This document shows, piece by piece, positions 18,645 through 26,768 of a stretch of DNA of 64,000 nt. The stretch comes from Saccharopolyspora oryzae (GTDB taxonomy: Bacteria > Actinomycetota > Actinomycetes > Mycobacteriales > Pseudonocardiaceae). The notes under the pieces were generated by a model. That model had not been told where the DNA came from. It searched no databases and saw only the letters and a list, made by a program, of their open reading frames with translations. Both the position numbers and the translations under genes were made by a program. Location: assembly GCF_027853915.1 (NCBI RefSeq), contig NZ_JAQGLA010000018.1, positions 35,932-99,931 on the forward strand, read 5' to 3'. Position 1 is the stretch's first letter. Each line of letters starts with the position of its first letter.

Positions 18645-18850
18645 CCGGCCCCAAGCCGTCGTACGGCCCCAATTCCGTGTGAGAACGACCCCTCCCCCGG
18701 TGACGCCCACGTCCCGCATGCCGTCCTCGGATTATCGGCTCTGGCTATAAGCCTGACTCGGGATTCGGCCTTGTCGATGCCGTTGAACAGCGCTGGAGTT
18801 GTTGCAGCGCAGCGCTTGTCAACGAGGTCGAGGCCGTGACGGAGGCTCAC

Positions 18851-20176
18851 ATGGCATCAGCCGAAATCGGGACGCCGGTGGTGTCATCGGCGCCCCCACG
18901 CCCGGACCGCAAGGCATGGGGCATCGTCGTCCTGCTCTTCGCCTTCTTCACCCTGAACTTCGCGGACAAGGCGGCGGTGGGGTTGGCGGCACCGCAGATC
19001 CGCCACGACCTCGGCCTGAGCGCCGGGGACTTCGGCCTGGTCGGCAGCGCGTTCTTCTGGTTGTTCGCCGTCGGCGCGGTGGGGTTGTCCGCCGCCATGC
19101 GCTGGATCTCCGCGAAGTGGGCGGCGGCCATCCTGATGTTCACCTGGGTGGCCAGCATGCTGCCGCTAGCGATGCCCACGACGTTCGGTGTGCTGCTGGT
19201 GTCCCGGATCGTGCTGGGCTTCTTCGAGGGGCCGGCGCACGCCCTGTGCCAGAGCGTCGTCGCTGACCGGTTCCCGAAGGAGAAGCGGGCGTTCGCCGGG
19301 TCGATCGTGAACGCGGGGTCCTCGGTCGGTCCGCTGATCTCCGCGCCGGTGCTGACTTGGGTGATCGTCTCGTACTCCTGGCACGCCGCGTTCCTCGTGC
19401 TGATCGCGGTCGGCCTCGTCTGGCTGGTCGTCTGGCTGTGCTACGTCGAGCGCCAGCCGCTGCGGAAGCGCCCGGTGACCGTGGAGGCGGCGGCTGACCC
19501 GAACGGGCACATCGACGTGCCGTTCCTGCGGTTGCTGCGGCTGCCCAGCTTCTGGGGGCTCAGCCTGCTGTCGTTCGCGGGCTACCTCATCACCTCGCTG
19601 AAGGTCTCGTGGCTGCCCGCGTTCCTCGGCGAAGGCCTCGGCTACTCGCCGACCACCGTCGGATGGCTGGTCACCGCGCCCTACGCCACGGCGGTAGTCG
19701 TCCTCGTCGTCAGCGGATACCTGTCCGGTCGGCTCCTCGCGCGGGGCTGGAGCTCCCGGGCCGCGCGCGGTCACCTCAGCGGCGTGCTGATCGTCTTCGC
19801 CGGGCTGAGCATGATCGCGTTCGCGCTGGTCGGTCCGGGAACGCTCCAGCTGGTGCTGGTGATCTGCACCTTCTCCATCAACAGCGTCGCGTTCTCGGTC
19901 GCCTTCGCGGGCGCGTCCGACTTCCTCCCGCAGCGCCAGCGCGCCGCGTTCTTCGGGTGCGTGATCGGGTTCTACAGCATCGCGGGCATCGTCGCCCCCT
20001 ACGCGCTGGGGCTCATCGTCCAAGCCGGACCGACGCCGTCCGCGGGCTATTCGAACGGGTTCCTCGTAGTCGGCATCGCCATCTGCGCGTGCGCGGTGGT
20101 CGGCGCGCGTCTGCTGGACCCGGAAGCCGCCCGCCGGACGCTGGAGGCCGAGACCGCGAGGGGCGGGGTTTCGTGA
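18851..20176 (+). CDS. MFS transporter, anion:cation symporter type
   Basis: A 441-aa protein with 12 predicted membrane segments and the signature LNFADKAAVGLAAPQIRHDL near TM1, typical of the ACS group that imports organic acids. The ATG at 18851 is preceded by GGAGG; a GTG at 18836 would add five residues. It is first in a tightly packed four-gene operon, overlapping the CoA-transferase gene. Context suggests uptake of a carboxylate that is then converted to a CoA thioester and oxidised or reduced by the next two enzymes. Confidence 0.85.
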   Translation: MASAEIGTPVVSSAPPRPDRKAWGIVVLLFAFFTLNFADKAAVGLAAPQIRHDLGLSAGDFGLVGSAFFWLFAVGAVGLSAAMRWISAKWAAAILMFTWVASMLPLAMPTTFGVLLVSRIVLGFFEGPAHALCQSVVADRFPKEKRAFAGSIVNAGSSVGPLISAPVLTWVIVSYSWHAAFLVLIAVGLVWLVVWLCYVERQPLRKRPVTVEAAADPNGHIDVPFLRLLRLPSFWGLSLLSFAGYLITSLKVSWLPAFLGEGLGYSPTTVGWLVTAPYATAVVVLVVSGYLSGRLLARGWSSRAARGHLSGVLIVFAGLSMIAFALVGPGTLQLVLVICTFSINSVAFSVAFAGASDFLPQRQRAAFFGCVIGFYSIAGIVAPYALGLIVQAGPTPSAGYSNGFLVVGIAICACAVVGARLLDPEAARRTLEAETARGGVS

Positions 20177-21372
20177 TGGAGGCACCGCTGACCGGAATCC
20201 GCGTGGTGGACCTGGGCCAGTACATCGCTGCTCCTGGGGCCGGCCAGCAGCTGGCCGACCTGGGCGCCGAGGTGATCAAGGTCGAGAGCCTCACCGGCGA
20301 CCAGGCGCGATCCGTCGGCTCGTTCGGCGCGGCGATGCTGCACGCGAACAACCGCGGCAAGCGCAGCATAGCGATCGACCTGCGGCATCCCGAAGGATTC
20401 CAGGTCCTCGACGAGCTGTGCGCGGGATCGGACGTGCTGCTGCACAACTTCCGGCACGGCTCGGCCGAACGCCTCGGCATCGGGCCGGAGCAGGTGCGCT
20501 CGCGCCACCCGCACCTCGTCTACGGGTTCGTCACCGGGTTCGGAACCCGCGGCCCCTCGGCGGGACGAGCGGGCCTGGACATCGCGGCGCAGGCCGAGTT
20601 CGGGGTCATGCACACCACCGGCGACGCCGACGGTGAACCGCAGCGAGTCGGCTTCACCATCGCCGATGTGCTGGCCGCGAACGCCCTGGCGGCCGGGGTG
20701 CTCGCCGCGCTGGTTCGGCGCGCCCGGACCGGGAACGGCGCGCTCGTCGAGACCTCGCTGATGGAAGCGGTGGTGGCGGCCCAGGCGACGCAGTGGACGG
20801 GCTACCGCCTCACCGGCGAAGCGCCCCGCCGGAGCGGCAACGGCCAGCCCGCGGTGGCGCCCGCCGCGGATCTCGTGCAGACCGTGGACGGCGCCGTCGT
20901 GGTCTCCGCCTACACCGCGACCAAGTGGGCCGCGCTGTGCTCGGCGATCGACAGGCCCGAGCTCGTGGCCGACCCGCGCTTCGCGGACAACGGGTCGAGG
21001 GTCGCGAACCGGTTGGCGCTGAAGGAAGTCCTGAGTTCCGCCCTCGGCCACCTCACCCGAGCCGGAGCCATCGCGCTGCTGGCCTCGCGGGGGATCGTGT
21101 GCGGCTCGGTGCGGTCGTTCGACGAGCTGGTGAAGGACGCCGATCTCTCCGCGTCGGGCCTGGTCGTCGAGCTGGACGAGCTCGGGATCGACGTCCCGGC
21201 CGCGCCCTTCCAGGTCGACGGGGCTGCCCGCGGCCGGACGTCGGCCGCGCCCCGGCTGGGCGCCCACACCCGCGACGTGCTGCGCGAACTCGGGCGCAGC
21301 GAGGACGAGATCGACCGGCTGGCAGGCGACGGCGTCGTCCTGCCGGAGCAACCAGGGATGGAGAAACGATGA
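20176..21372 (+). CDS. CaiB/BaiF-family (type III) CoA-transferase
   Basis: A 398-aa enzyme starting MEAPLTGIRVVDLGQYIAAP, the typical opening of family III CoA-transferases, followed by GQQLADLGAEVIKVE, and an Asp in RAGLDIAAQAEFGVM at the catalytic aspartate position. It moves CoA from one acyl-CoA to a free carboxylate through an aspartyl-CoA intermediate. The ATG overlaps the MFS stop; an adjacent GTG at 20173 is possible. Its stop overlaps the acyl-CoA dehydrogenase start (ATGA). The CaiB-CaiA-like pairing recalls carnitine or crotonobetaine metabolism but does not prove it. Confidence 0.9.
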   Translation: MEAPLTGIRVVDLGQYIAAPGAGQQLADLGAEVIKVESLTGDQARSVGSFGAAMLHANNRGKRSIAIDLRHPEGFQVLDELCAGSDVLLHNFRHGSAERLGIGPEQVRSRHPHLVYGFVTGFGTRGPSAGRAGLDIAAQAEFGVMHTTGDADGEPQRVGFTIADVLAANALAAGVLAALVRRARTGNGALVETSLMEAVVAAQATQWTGYRLTGEAPRRSGNGQPAVAPAADLVQTVDGAVVVSAYTATKWAALCSAIDRPELVADPRFADNGSRVANRLALKEVLSSALGHLTRAGAIALLASRGIVCGSVRSFDELVKDADLSASGLVVELDELGIDVPAAPFQVDGAARGRTSAAPRLGAHTRDVLRELGRSEDEIDRLAGDGVVLPEQPGMEKR

Positions 21373-22547
21373 CCCGCGCCGCCGGCAAGCCCGACTTCGA
21401 CGCGTACTTGCGCACGATCGCCGCGTTCACCGACGACGAGCTGATCCCCGCCGAGGCCGAAATGGTCGCCGCGGGGCAGGTCCCGGACACGATCGTGCGG
21501 CGCATGGCCGAGCTGGGACTGTTCGGCATCTCGATCCCACCCGCCTACGGCGGGCTCGGCTGGACCATGGAACAGCAGGTGCAGCTGACCCTCGAATTCA
21601 CCAGGGCGTCGTGCGTGTACCGCTCGCGCTTCTCGACCGTGATCGGGCTCTGCTCGCAGGCGATCCTCGACCACGGCACGGAGGAACAGCGCCGCGAGAT
21701 GCTTCCGGACATGGCGGCCGGCCGGCGGGTCACCTCGTTCGCGCTGACCGAGCCGGCAGCCGGTTCCGACGCCACCAACGTCCAGACCACCGCCCGGCGC
21801 ACCGGCGACGGGTGGGTCCTGGACGGGACGAAGCGCTACATCACCAACGCGCACTGGGCGGACACGCTGGTCGTCTTCGCCCGCACCGACGACACCGAGG
21901 TGTCCGCGTTCCTCGTGGACCGGACAACGCCCGGCGTGTCGACCCGGATCCCGGACCTCATGAACGGCCACGCCGAAGGCCCCGTCGCCGAGATCGACCT
22001 GACGTCGGTGGTCGTCGCCGAAGACCGGCTTCTCGGCGGAGTGCCCGGCACCGGGCTCGCGGCCGCGATGCGCGGGATCAACCACGCCCGGCTCCACGTC
22101 GCCGCGACCTGCGTCGGCCAGGCGACCCGGATGCTGGAGGAGACCACCCGCCACGTCAACGAGCGGCACCAGTTCGGCGCCCCGCTCGCCGATCTCGGCG
22201 TCGTGCAAGCGGAGCTGGGCCGGTGCTACTCGGAGATGGAGGCCGGGCGGGCGCTCGCCCTGGACGCCGCGCGCGCGTTCGACGCCGGAACCGTTCCCCG
22301 GCAACGGATTTCGGCGGCGAAGCTGTACTGCTCGGAGATGGTCGGCCGGGTCGCCGACAAGTGCGTGCAGCTGCTCGGCGGGGAGGGCATCGTCGGGCCG
22401 CACCCGGTGCCCCGGATGTGGCGCGACGTCCGCACCTTGCGCATCTACGAGGGCGCCTCCGCCATCCACGAGCGGAACCTGGGCCGCGCGATGACCAGGT
22501 CGGTCGCGGCGGACGGGGTGCTGCCGGACAGCTACCGCGTACGTTAG
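21369..22547 (+). CDS. Acyl-CoA dehydrogenase
   Basis: A 392-aa flavoenzyme of the short/medium-chain acyl-CoA dehydrogenase family. Visible are the N-terminal helical domain (ELGLFGISIPPAYGGLGWTM), the FAD-binding strand region (TSFALTEPAAGSDATNVQTT), and the C-terminal helices with RHQFGAPLADLGVVQAELG and LLGGEGIVGPHPVPRMWRD. The conserved YEGASAIHERNLGR ends the catalytic domain. It introduces or reduces an alpha-beta double bond in an acyl-CoA. It is translationally coupled to the CoA-transferase gene, so the two likely act on the same substrate. Confidence 0.92.
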   Translation: MTRAAGKPDFDAYLRTIAAFTDDELIPAEAEMVAAGQVPDTIVRRMAELGLFGISIPPAYGGLGWTMEQQVQLTLEFTRASCVYRSRFSTVIGLCSQAILDHGTEEQRREMLPDMAAGRRVTSFALTEPAAGSDATNVQTTARRTGDGWVLDGTKRYITNAHWADTLVVFARTDDTEVSAFLVDRTTPGVSTRIPDLMNGHAEGPVAEIDLTSVVVAEDRLLGGVPGTGLAAAMRGINHARLHVAATCVGQATRMLEETTRHVNERHQFGAPLADLGVVQAELGRCYSEMEAGRALALDAARAFDAGTVPRQRISAAKLYCSEMVGRVADKCVQLLGGEGIVGPHPVPRMWRDVRTLRIYEGASAIHERNLGRAMTRSVAADGVLPDSYRVR

Positions 22548-22594
22548 GGCTGGCCCGAGGAGTGCGCCGGGACCGGATGAGCGGAGGAGGGACG

Positions 22595-23581
22595 ATGGAG
22601 CTGCGCCAGATCGAGTACTTCCTGGCCGTGGTCGAGCACGGGGGGCTGAACCGGGCCGCGCAGCGCCTCTACGTCTCCCAGCCGGCGCTCTCCCAGGCCA
22701 TCCAGGCGCTCGAACGCGAGCTCGGGGTGGAGCTGTTCCAGCGCGTGGCGCGGCGCAGCCTGGTCCTGACCCCGGCGGGAACGCTGCTGGTCCCGAAGGC
22801 GCGGGCCATCCTCGACGGCGTCGTCGCCGCCCGGGATGCGATGAGCCCGGCCCGGGATCTCGAGGCGGGCTCGGTCTCCATCGGCACGATGCCGGAGATG
22901 TCCAGCGACGCGGTCGCCTCCTGGATCACCTCGTTCCGCGCCCGGCATCCGGACGTGCGGCTGGACATCGCCGAGGCCGCTGGCGTCCGGGAGCTGTGCG
23001 GCGAGGTGGTCGCCGGACGGTACGAGCTCGGGTTCACCACCGGGCCCGTGCCCACCAAGAGCCTCGACTTCGTCGAGCTCGGGGTGCAGCGGCTGCTGCT
23101 GGTGATGCCGCCGGGTTCGCCGGCCCCGCCGACCGGGCAGCTGCCGCTCGACGCGCTCGGCGACCTGCCGCTGACGGTCTGCTCGCTCGCGCAGCGCGAG
23201 AACGACCGGGTGGCGACGGCTCTGCGGGACGTGGGGGTGGAACCGCGGCTGATCGCGAGCATGCCCAATCGCCACGCGCAGCTCACGCTCGTCCTCGGCG
23301 GCGGAGTGCACGCTTTCCTCCCGCTGCGGATGGCCGTTCAAGCGCGACGGCTCGGTGCCGTCGTGATCGAGACCGAGCCACTGGTGTCGGTGCCCTTCGG
23401 GGTGGTCCACCGGCGCGCCGCGCTGAGCCCGGCGGCGCACGAGGTGGTCAGCCAGTGCAAAGCGACCCTCGACTCCTGGTACGCGGCCATCGCCGACGCC
23501 CGGACCGCAAAAGGGGCGAGCCTGATCGACGCGGCCGATGCCGCTTACGACGCCGTGCACATCCCGGCGGTCGAGCGGTAA
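22595..23581 (+). CDS. LysR-family transcriptional regulator
   Basis: A 328-aa protein from an ATG preceded by GGAGGAGG. The N-terminal helix-turn-helix is clear (MELRQIEYFLAVVEHGGLNR, then AAQRLYVSQPALSQAIQALE). The rest is a periplasmic-binding-protein-like effector domain with SVSIGTMPEMSSDAVASWI. It is 47 bp after the acyl-CoA dehydrogenase gene on the same strand and probably regulates the MFS-CoA-transferase-dehydrogenase operon. Most LysR regulators are divergent from their targets; here it closes the operon, so control would act at the distant 18645-18850 promoter. Confidence 0.93.
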   Translation: MELRQIEYFLAVVEHGGLNRAAQRLYVSQPALSQAIQALERELGVELFQRVARRSLVLTPAGTLLVPKARAILDGVVAARDAMSPARDLEAGSVSIGTMPEMSSDAVASWITSFRARHPDVRLDIAEAAGVRELCGEVVAGRYELGFTTGPVPTKSLDFVELGVQRLLLVMPPGSPAPPTGQLPLDALGDLPLTVCSLAQRENDRVATALRDVGVEPRLIASMPNRHAQLTLVLGGGVHAFLPLRMAVQARRLGAVVIETEPLVSVPFGVVHRRAALSPAAHEVVSQCKATLDSWYAAIADARTAKGASLIDAADAAYDAVHIPAVER

Positions 23582-23589
23582 ACGCGGAA

Positions 23590-24207
23590 TCAGACGAGGG
23601 CGGTGAACAGGCCGCCGCCGATGATCGCTCCCACGATCGCTCCGGCGGTGACCTGGGCCGTCGTGTGGTCGTGGAGGTGGACGCGGGACCAGGAGATCGC
23701 CGCGACCACCAGCATCAGCGCCCAGCACACCGGGTGGAAGAGCACCGCGAGGATCACCACCGCGCCCGAGGCCACCGCCGAGTGCATCGACACCTTCCAC
23801 CAGACCGTGATGCCGCCGGTGACCAGCAGCGACACGATCATGGCGAGGTCCAGGGCGATCAGCAGCCACGGCGCTCCCAGCAGCACCAGCAGTCCCAGCC
23901 CGATCAGGCTCATCACGATCAGCGCGATGAACGGCACGAAGCGGCCCGCTCGGTCGCGCACGTGGTGGCTGTCCCAGCGCCCGGTGCGCGCGCCCCACAC
24001 GATCACGCCCATCGGCAGGATGCTGCTGGTCGCCGCGACCAGCAGGCCCCAGCCCACGGCCGGGCCGATGCTCGCGGTCGCGCGCCAGGCCACCGCCACC
24101 GGCAGCAGCACCACGATCACCCACGGTGCGAAGATCTCGGTGAGCACGCGCGCCGCGCGATCCGTCGCGGAGCTGCGGGTGCCGGTCTCGGGTGCTGCGT
24201 TGCTCAT
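23590..24207 (-). CDS. PAP2-like membrane phosphatase
   Basis: A 205-aa protein with about six hydrophobic segments. The start MSNAAPETG at 24207 has AGAGGA 4 nt upstream; an in-frame start at 24252 is weaker. Loops MHSAVASG and SWSRVHLHDHTTAQVTAGAI resemble the second and third phosphatase motifs (SxxH and SRxxxxxHxxxD), with an extra His-Asp-His. This suggests a lipid-phosphate phosphatase, for example acting on undecaprenyl or phosphatidate phosphates, with its active site on the outer face. The first motif (KxxxxxxRP) is not obvious, so activity is uncertain. It is convergent with the LysR gene, with 8 bp between stops. Confidence 0.6.
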   Translation of the reverse strand: MSNAAPETGTRSSATDRAARVLTEIFAPWVIVVLLPVAVAWRATASIGPAVGWGLLVAATSSILPMGVIVWGARTGRWDSHHVRDRAGRFVPFIALIVMSLIGLGLLVLLGAPWLLIALDLAMIVSLLVTGGITVWWKVSMHSAVASGAVVILAVLFHPVCWALMLVVAAISWSRVHLHDHTTAQVTAGAIVGAIIGGGLFTALV

Positions 24208-24289
24208 GGGGTCCTCTGGCGCTCGGGCTGGGCGCCAAGGAGTCTCACACACCCGTCACCCGCGGCGACCAGACGGCCAGAACTCCCAG

Positions 24290-24308
24290 CCCCGGCCCTG
24301 ATCCGGGG
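24290..24308 (-). terminator. Short hairpin after the MerR-type gene
   Basis: CCCCGG and CCGGGG separated by 7 nt, directly after the stop codon of the 24309 gene on the minus strand. Confidence 0.4.
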
Positions 24309-25052
24309 TCAGGCGCGCTTGGCCTGATCGTCGGCGTCGGCGAGCATCTCGATCAGGCGGTCGCCGAGGACTTCGGGGATGACCCGGGCCGCCGAGCGCG
24401 CTGCGGCGGCGTTGAGGGCCGACTTCACCAGCGGGCGCAGGCGGTGCAGGACGTCGGTGTAGAACGGGACCTCGTCCTCGGTCGGCACCGGACGGGTCAG
24501 CACGTGCGCGCGGACCATCTCCACCAGGTGGCCCGCGACGTGGTCGATGTCCTGCTGGAGCTGCTCGGCCAGGTCGAGCACCTCGCTGAGCGGGACGCCG
24601 AGGCTGACCAGCTCGGTTCCGGCGTCCAGCAGCTGCGGGCTCGGGGAGACGAAGCTGCGACCGCGGCGCTCCAGCAGGCCCAAGTCGATCGCGCGCTTGA
24701 CGTTGTTGGGGGTGAGCTGCTTGCCGAACTGCCTGCGCAGCTCGGTGATGGTGACGGCGCGCGGAGCTTCGTCCGCCCAGGACTCGCCGACGACCTCTTC
24801 CAGGCCGAGCACGTCCCCCAGGCTGCGGCCGGCCTCCCAGGCCGAGATCATCTCCTTGATCTGCGCGAACGCGTACCCGCGCTCGAGCATGTTGATGATC
24901 AGCCGCAGCCGGACCAGGTGCGCGTCGGAGTAGATCGCGGTCCGCCCCTGCCGCCGAGGTGGTGGCAGCAGTTCCCGGTCCTGGTAGACGCGCACGTTGC
25001 GCACCGTGGTCCCAGCTGCCCGGGCAAGATCGTCGATCCGGTATTCCGCCAC
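24309..25052 (-). CDS. MerR-family transcriptional regulator
   Basis: A 247-aa protein read from a GTG at 25052 (VAEYRIDDLARAAGTTVRNV), the usual MerR opening. The winged helix-turn-helix continues with RVYQDRELLPPPRRQGRTAI and LIINMLERGYAFAQIKEMI. The C-terminal ~140 residues are all-helical without a cysteine metal site, so it is not a metal sensor of the MerR/CueR kind; a hydrophobic effector or no effector is more likely. The YchJ-like gene is 65 bp upstream on the same strand. Confidence 0.88.
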   Translation of the reverse strand: MAEYRIDDLARAAGTTVRNVRVYQDRELLPPPRRQGRTAIYSDAHLVRLRLIINMLERGYAFAQIKEMISAWEAGRSLGDVLGLEEVVGESWADEAPRAVTITELRRQFGKQLTPNNVKRAIDLGLLERRGRSFVSPSPQLLDAGTELVSLGVPLSEVLDLAEQLQQDIDHVAGHLVEMVRAHVLTRPVPTEDEVPFYTDVLHRLRPLVKSALNAAAARSAARVIPEVLGDRLIEMLADADDQAKRA

Positions 25053-25117
25053 TCGACGAAGTCTAGTTCCCCTGTTCGAACACCGCCGGAGGCGCACCGG
25101 CCACCGCCCGCGGGCGA

Positions 25118-25504
25118 TTACTCGTGCTCACCGTCGACGTAGAACCACACCCCGCCCTCCTTCTTGAAGCGGCTGTTCTCCGTCAACGTCCCCTTCTCAC
25201 CGGGCAACCGGTAGTGCGCCCGGAACCGCACGGTCCCCTCCGAATCGAACGGCCCACCACCGCTGCGGTCCAGGACCTCCAACTGCACCCACCGCTGCTC
25301 GGGATCGAGCTCGACGTCGGCCGGCCGGGTATCGGGATGCCAAGAGGCCAGCAGGTACGCAACGTCCCCGACGGCGAACGCGCTGAACCGGGACCGCATC
25401 AACTGCTCAGCGGTCCCAGCCCGCCCCTCCCCGGAAATCACTCGACCACAGCAGTCGGGAAAAGCTTCACCAAGCCCACAAGGACAACGCTCAAACCCAC
25501 TCAC
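25118..25504 (-). CDS. YchJ-like (UPF0225) protein with SEC-C motif
   Basis: A 128-aa small protein. The N-terminal FERCPCGLGEAFPDCCGR is a SEC-C-type zinc-binding motif with Cys-X-Cys and Cys-Cys. The body matches the YchJ fold, with AEQLMRSRFSAFAVGDVAYL and an NTF2-like strand RFRAHYRLPGEKGTLTENSR. The family's function is not established. The gene ends 65 bp before the MerR gene. A 48-bp palindrome lies about 50 bp upstream of its start. Confidence 0.85.
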   Translation of the reverse strand: MSGFERCPCGLGEAFPDCCGRVISGEGRAGTAEQLMRSRFSAFAVGDVAYLLASWHPDTRPADVELDPEQRWVQLEVLDRSGGGPFDSEGTVRFRAHYRLPGEKGTLTENSRFKKEGGVWFYVDGEHE

Positions 25505-25554
25505 CCCACCACCTTCTCACCACCGAGGCGGCACCGGTCCGCGGCCGCACCTGC

Positions 25555-25602
25555 GGTCGTGAGTGCGTAACAGTGTTCGAACACTGTTACGCACTCACGA
25601 CC
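25555..25602. terminator. 48-bp perfect palindrome, copy 1, 3 bp after the AbiEi-like gene
   Basis: A perfect dyad that starts GGTCGTGAGTGCGTAACAGT and is centred on TTCGAA, identical to the copy at 26714-26761. It begins 3 bp after the stop of the 25606-26601 gene. As RNA it would form a 20-plus-bp hairpin, so an intrinsic terminator is the likely role; in both directions it would insulate the gene. Confidence 0.7.
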
Positions 25603-25605
25603 ATC

Positions 25606-26601
25606 TCAGGCCGAGCACCGAGGACAGGTGCGGGGCATGCCCTGCCAGCCTTCACGGCGCAACACTGCGATGACCTCCTGCGCCACGCCACATGGATCAG
25701 TGCGGACGTCGTGCCAGCCATAGGTCAGACGTGCCCTCGCTGCCAGCTCGGCAGCGTTGTCGCGTCGCCGATCTCGAAACGCGATGCGTCGCGTTTCGTG
25801 GAACTGCCGGCCGTCCAGACGCACGGTCAGGCGCACCCCTGAGTCGTCGTAGACCACGTCTTCCCAGAGGACGACGTCGTCGACCACGAACGGAGCCTGC
25901 CGCTTGCCCGTCGGCAAACCATGTGCCTGCTCCACGTTCCTCAAGTACTCGGTTTCCAGGACAGAGAGCGCACCACCTGCTAGCAGGTGCAATGCCTGCT
26001 TCAACGCTTTTCGGTAGCGGTACGGCGGTCTGAACTCGAGCTGTGCTTGCACTCTCCACACAGCTAGCCGGTTGGCCCCGACCAGCTGCACAAGGCGATC
26101 GCGTGCCGCAGCGGGAGTCGGCTCGGCAACTGCCATGTCGATCACGGTGTCTTCGCGATTCGTCCGTGGCGGTTCCGATGGAGCGACGATGTGGTGGAAC
26201 GCGCGAGAGCGGTGCACCTGGACGATCGGCAGCTGCGAAACAGCGGATTTCTTGTACGGCACCGTGATGTGCACCGGCGAGTCCGCTGCGATCGGCAGCA
26301 TCCCCCACTCCTCGGCAGCGGTGCGGTGGCTCAACACCGCCCAAGGACCGCCGTAACACAGCGCCGCACTGATCAACGAAGATCTCGGCAGCGGCCCGGT
26401 GAAGACCGCATACACATCCGGCAACACCCGCTGCCACCGCCGTGCCTCGATCTGCGCATTCGCGAAGTCCTGGGACAGCCCGAACTCACGAAGCTGCTCG
26501 TTGGAGACCACTCCGCACTGGGAGTCCAGGACCTTCGTCCACCGCTCCTGCTCCACTGAGGACAGTGACACATGACGGGACCACTTCGATTTCGTCAACA
26601 T
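25606..26601 (-). CDS. AbiEi-type antitoxin-domain protein with nuclease-like C-terminal domain
   Basis: A 331-aa protein; the start MLTKSKWSRH at 26601 is preferred but has no strong ribosome binding site, and a GTG about ten codons inside is possible. Residues ~15-75 resemble the AbiEi winged helix (QCGVVSNEQLREFGLSQDFA), followed by the usual LISAALCYGGPWAVLSHRTA. The C-terminal ~90 residues have a Vsr/DUF559-like outline (VVLWEDVVYDDSGVRLTVRL), but catalytic residues are not confidently seen. AbiEi is the antitoxin of type IV systems; no AbiEii nucleotidyltransferase gene is adjacent, so it is an orphan. Identical 48-bp palindromes bound it on both sides. Confidence 0.7.
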   Translation of the reverse strand: MLTKSKWSRHVSLSSVEQERWTKVLDSQCGVVSNEQLREFGLSQDFANAQIEARRWQRVLPDVYAVFTGPLPRSSLISAALCYGGPWAVLSHRTAAEEWGMLPIAADSPVHITVPYKKSAVSQLPIVQVHRSRAFHHIVAPSEPPRTNREDTVIDMAVAEPTPAAARDRLVQLVGANRLAVWRVQAQLEFRPPYRYRKALKQALHLLAGGALSVLETEYLRNVEQAHGLPTGKRQAPFVVDDVVLWEDVVYDDSGVRLTVRLDGRQFHETRRIAFRDRRRDNAAELAARARLTYGWHDVRTDPCGVAQEVIAVLRREGWQGMPRTCPRCSA

Positions 26602-26713
26602 GTCGTCCAAGATCCGCAGATGGCATGTTTTCCGCCAGTACCAAACCAAAATCTGTGGATCAGTCCATCGCCTGTGGACAACTCGCACCCACCGAACGGG
26701 TCTGCCGCGCAGG

Positions 26714-26761
26714 GGTCGTGAGTGCGTAACAGTGTTCGAACACTGTTACGCACTCACGACC
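26714..26761. terminator. 48-bp perfect palindrome, copy 2, 7 bp after the amine oxidase gene
   Basis: Identical over 48 bp to the copy at 25555-25602. It lies 7 bp after the stop of the copper amine oxidase gene, in the ~165-bp gap before the AbiEi-like gene. Confidence 0.7.
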
Positions 26762-26768
26762 GCTCGGG

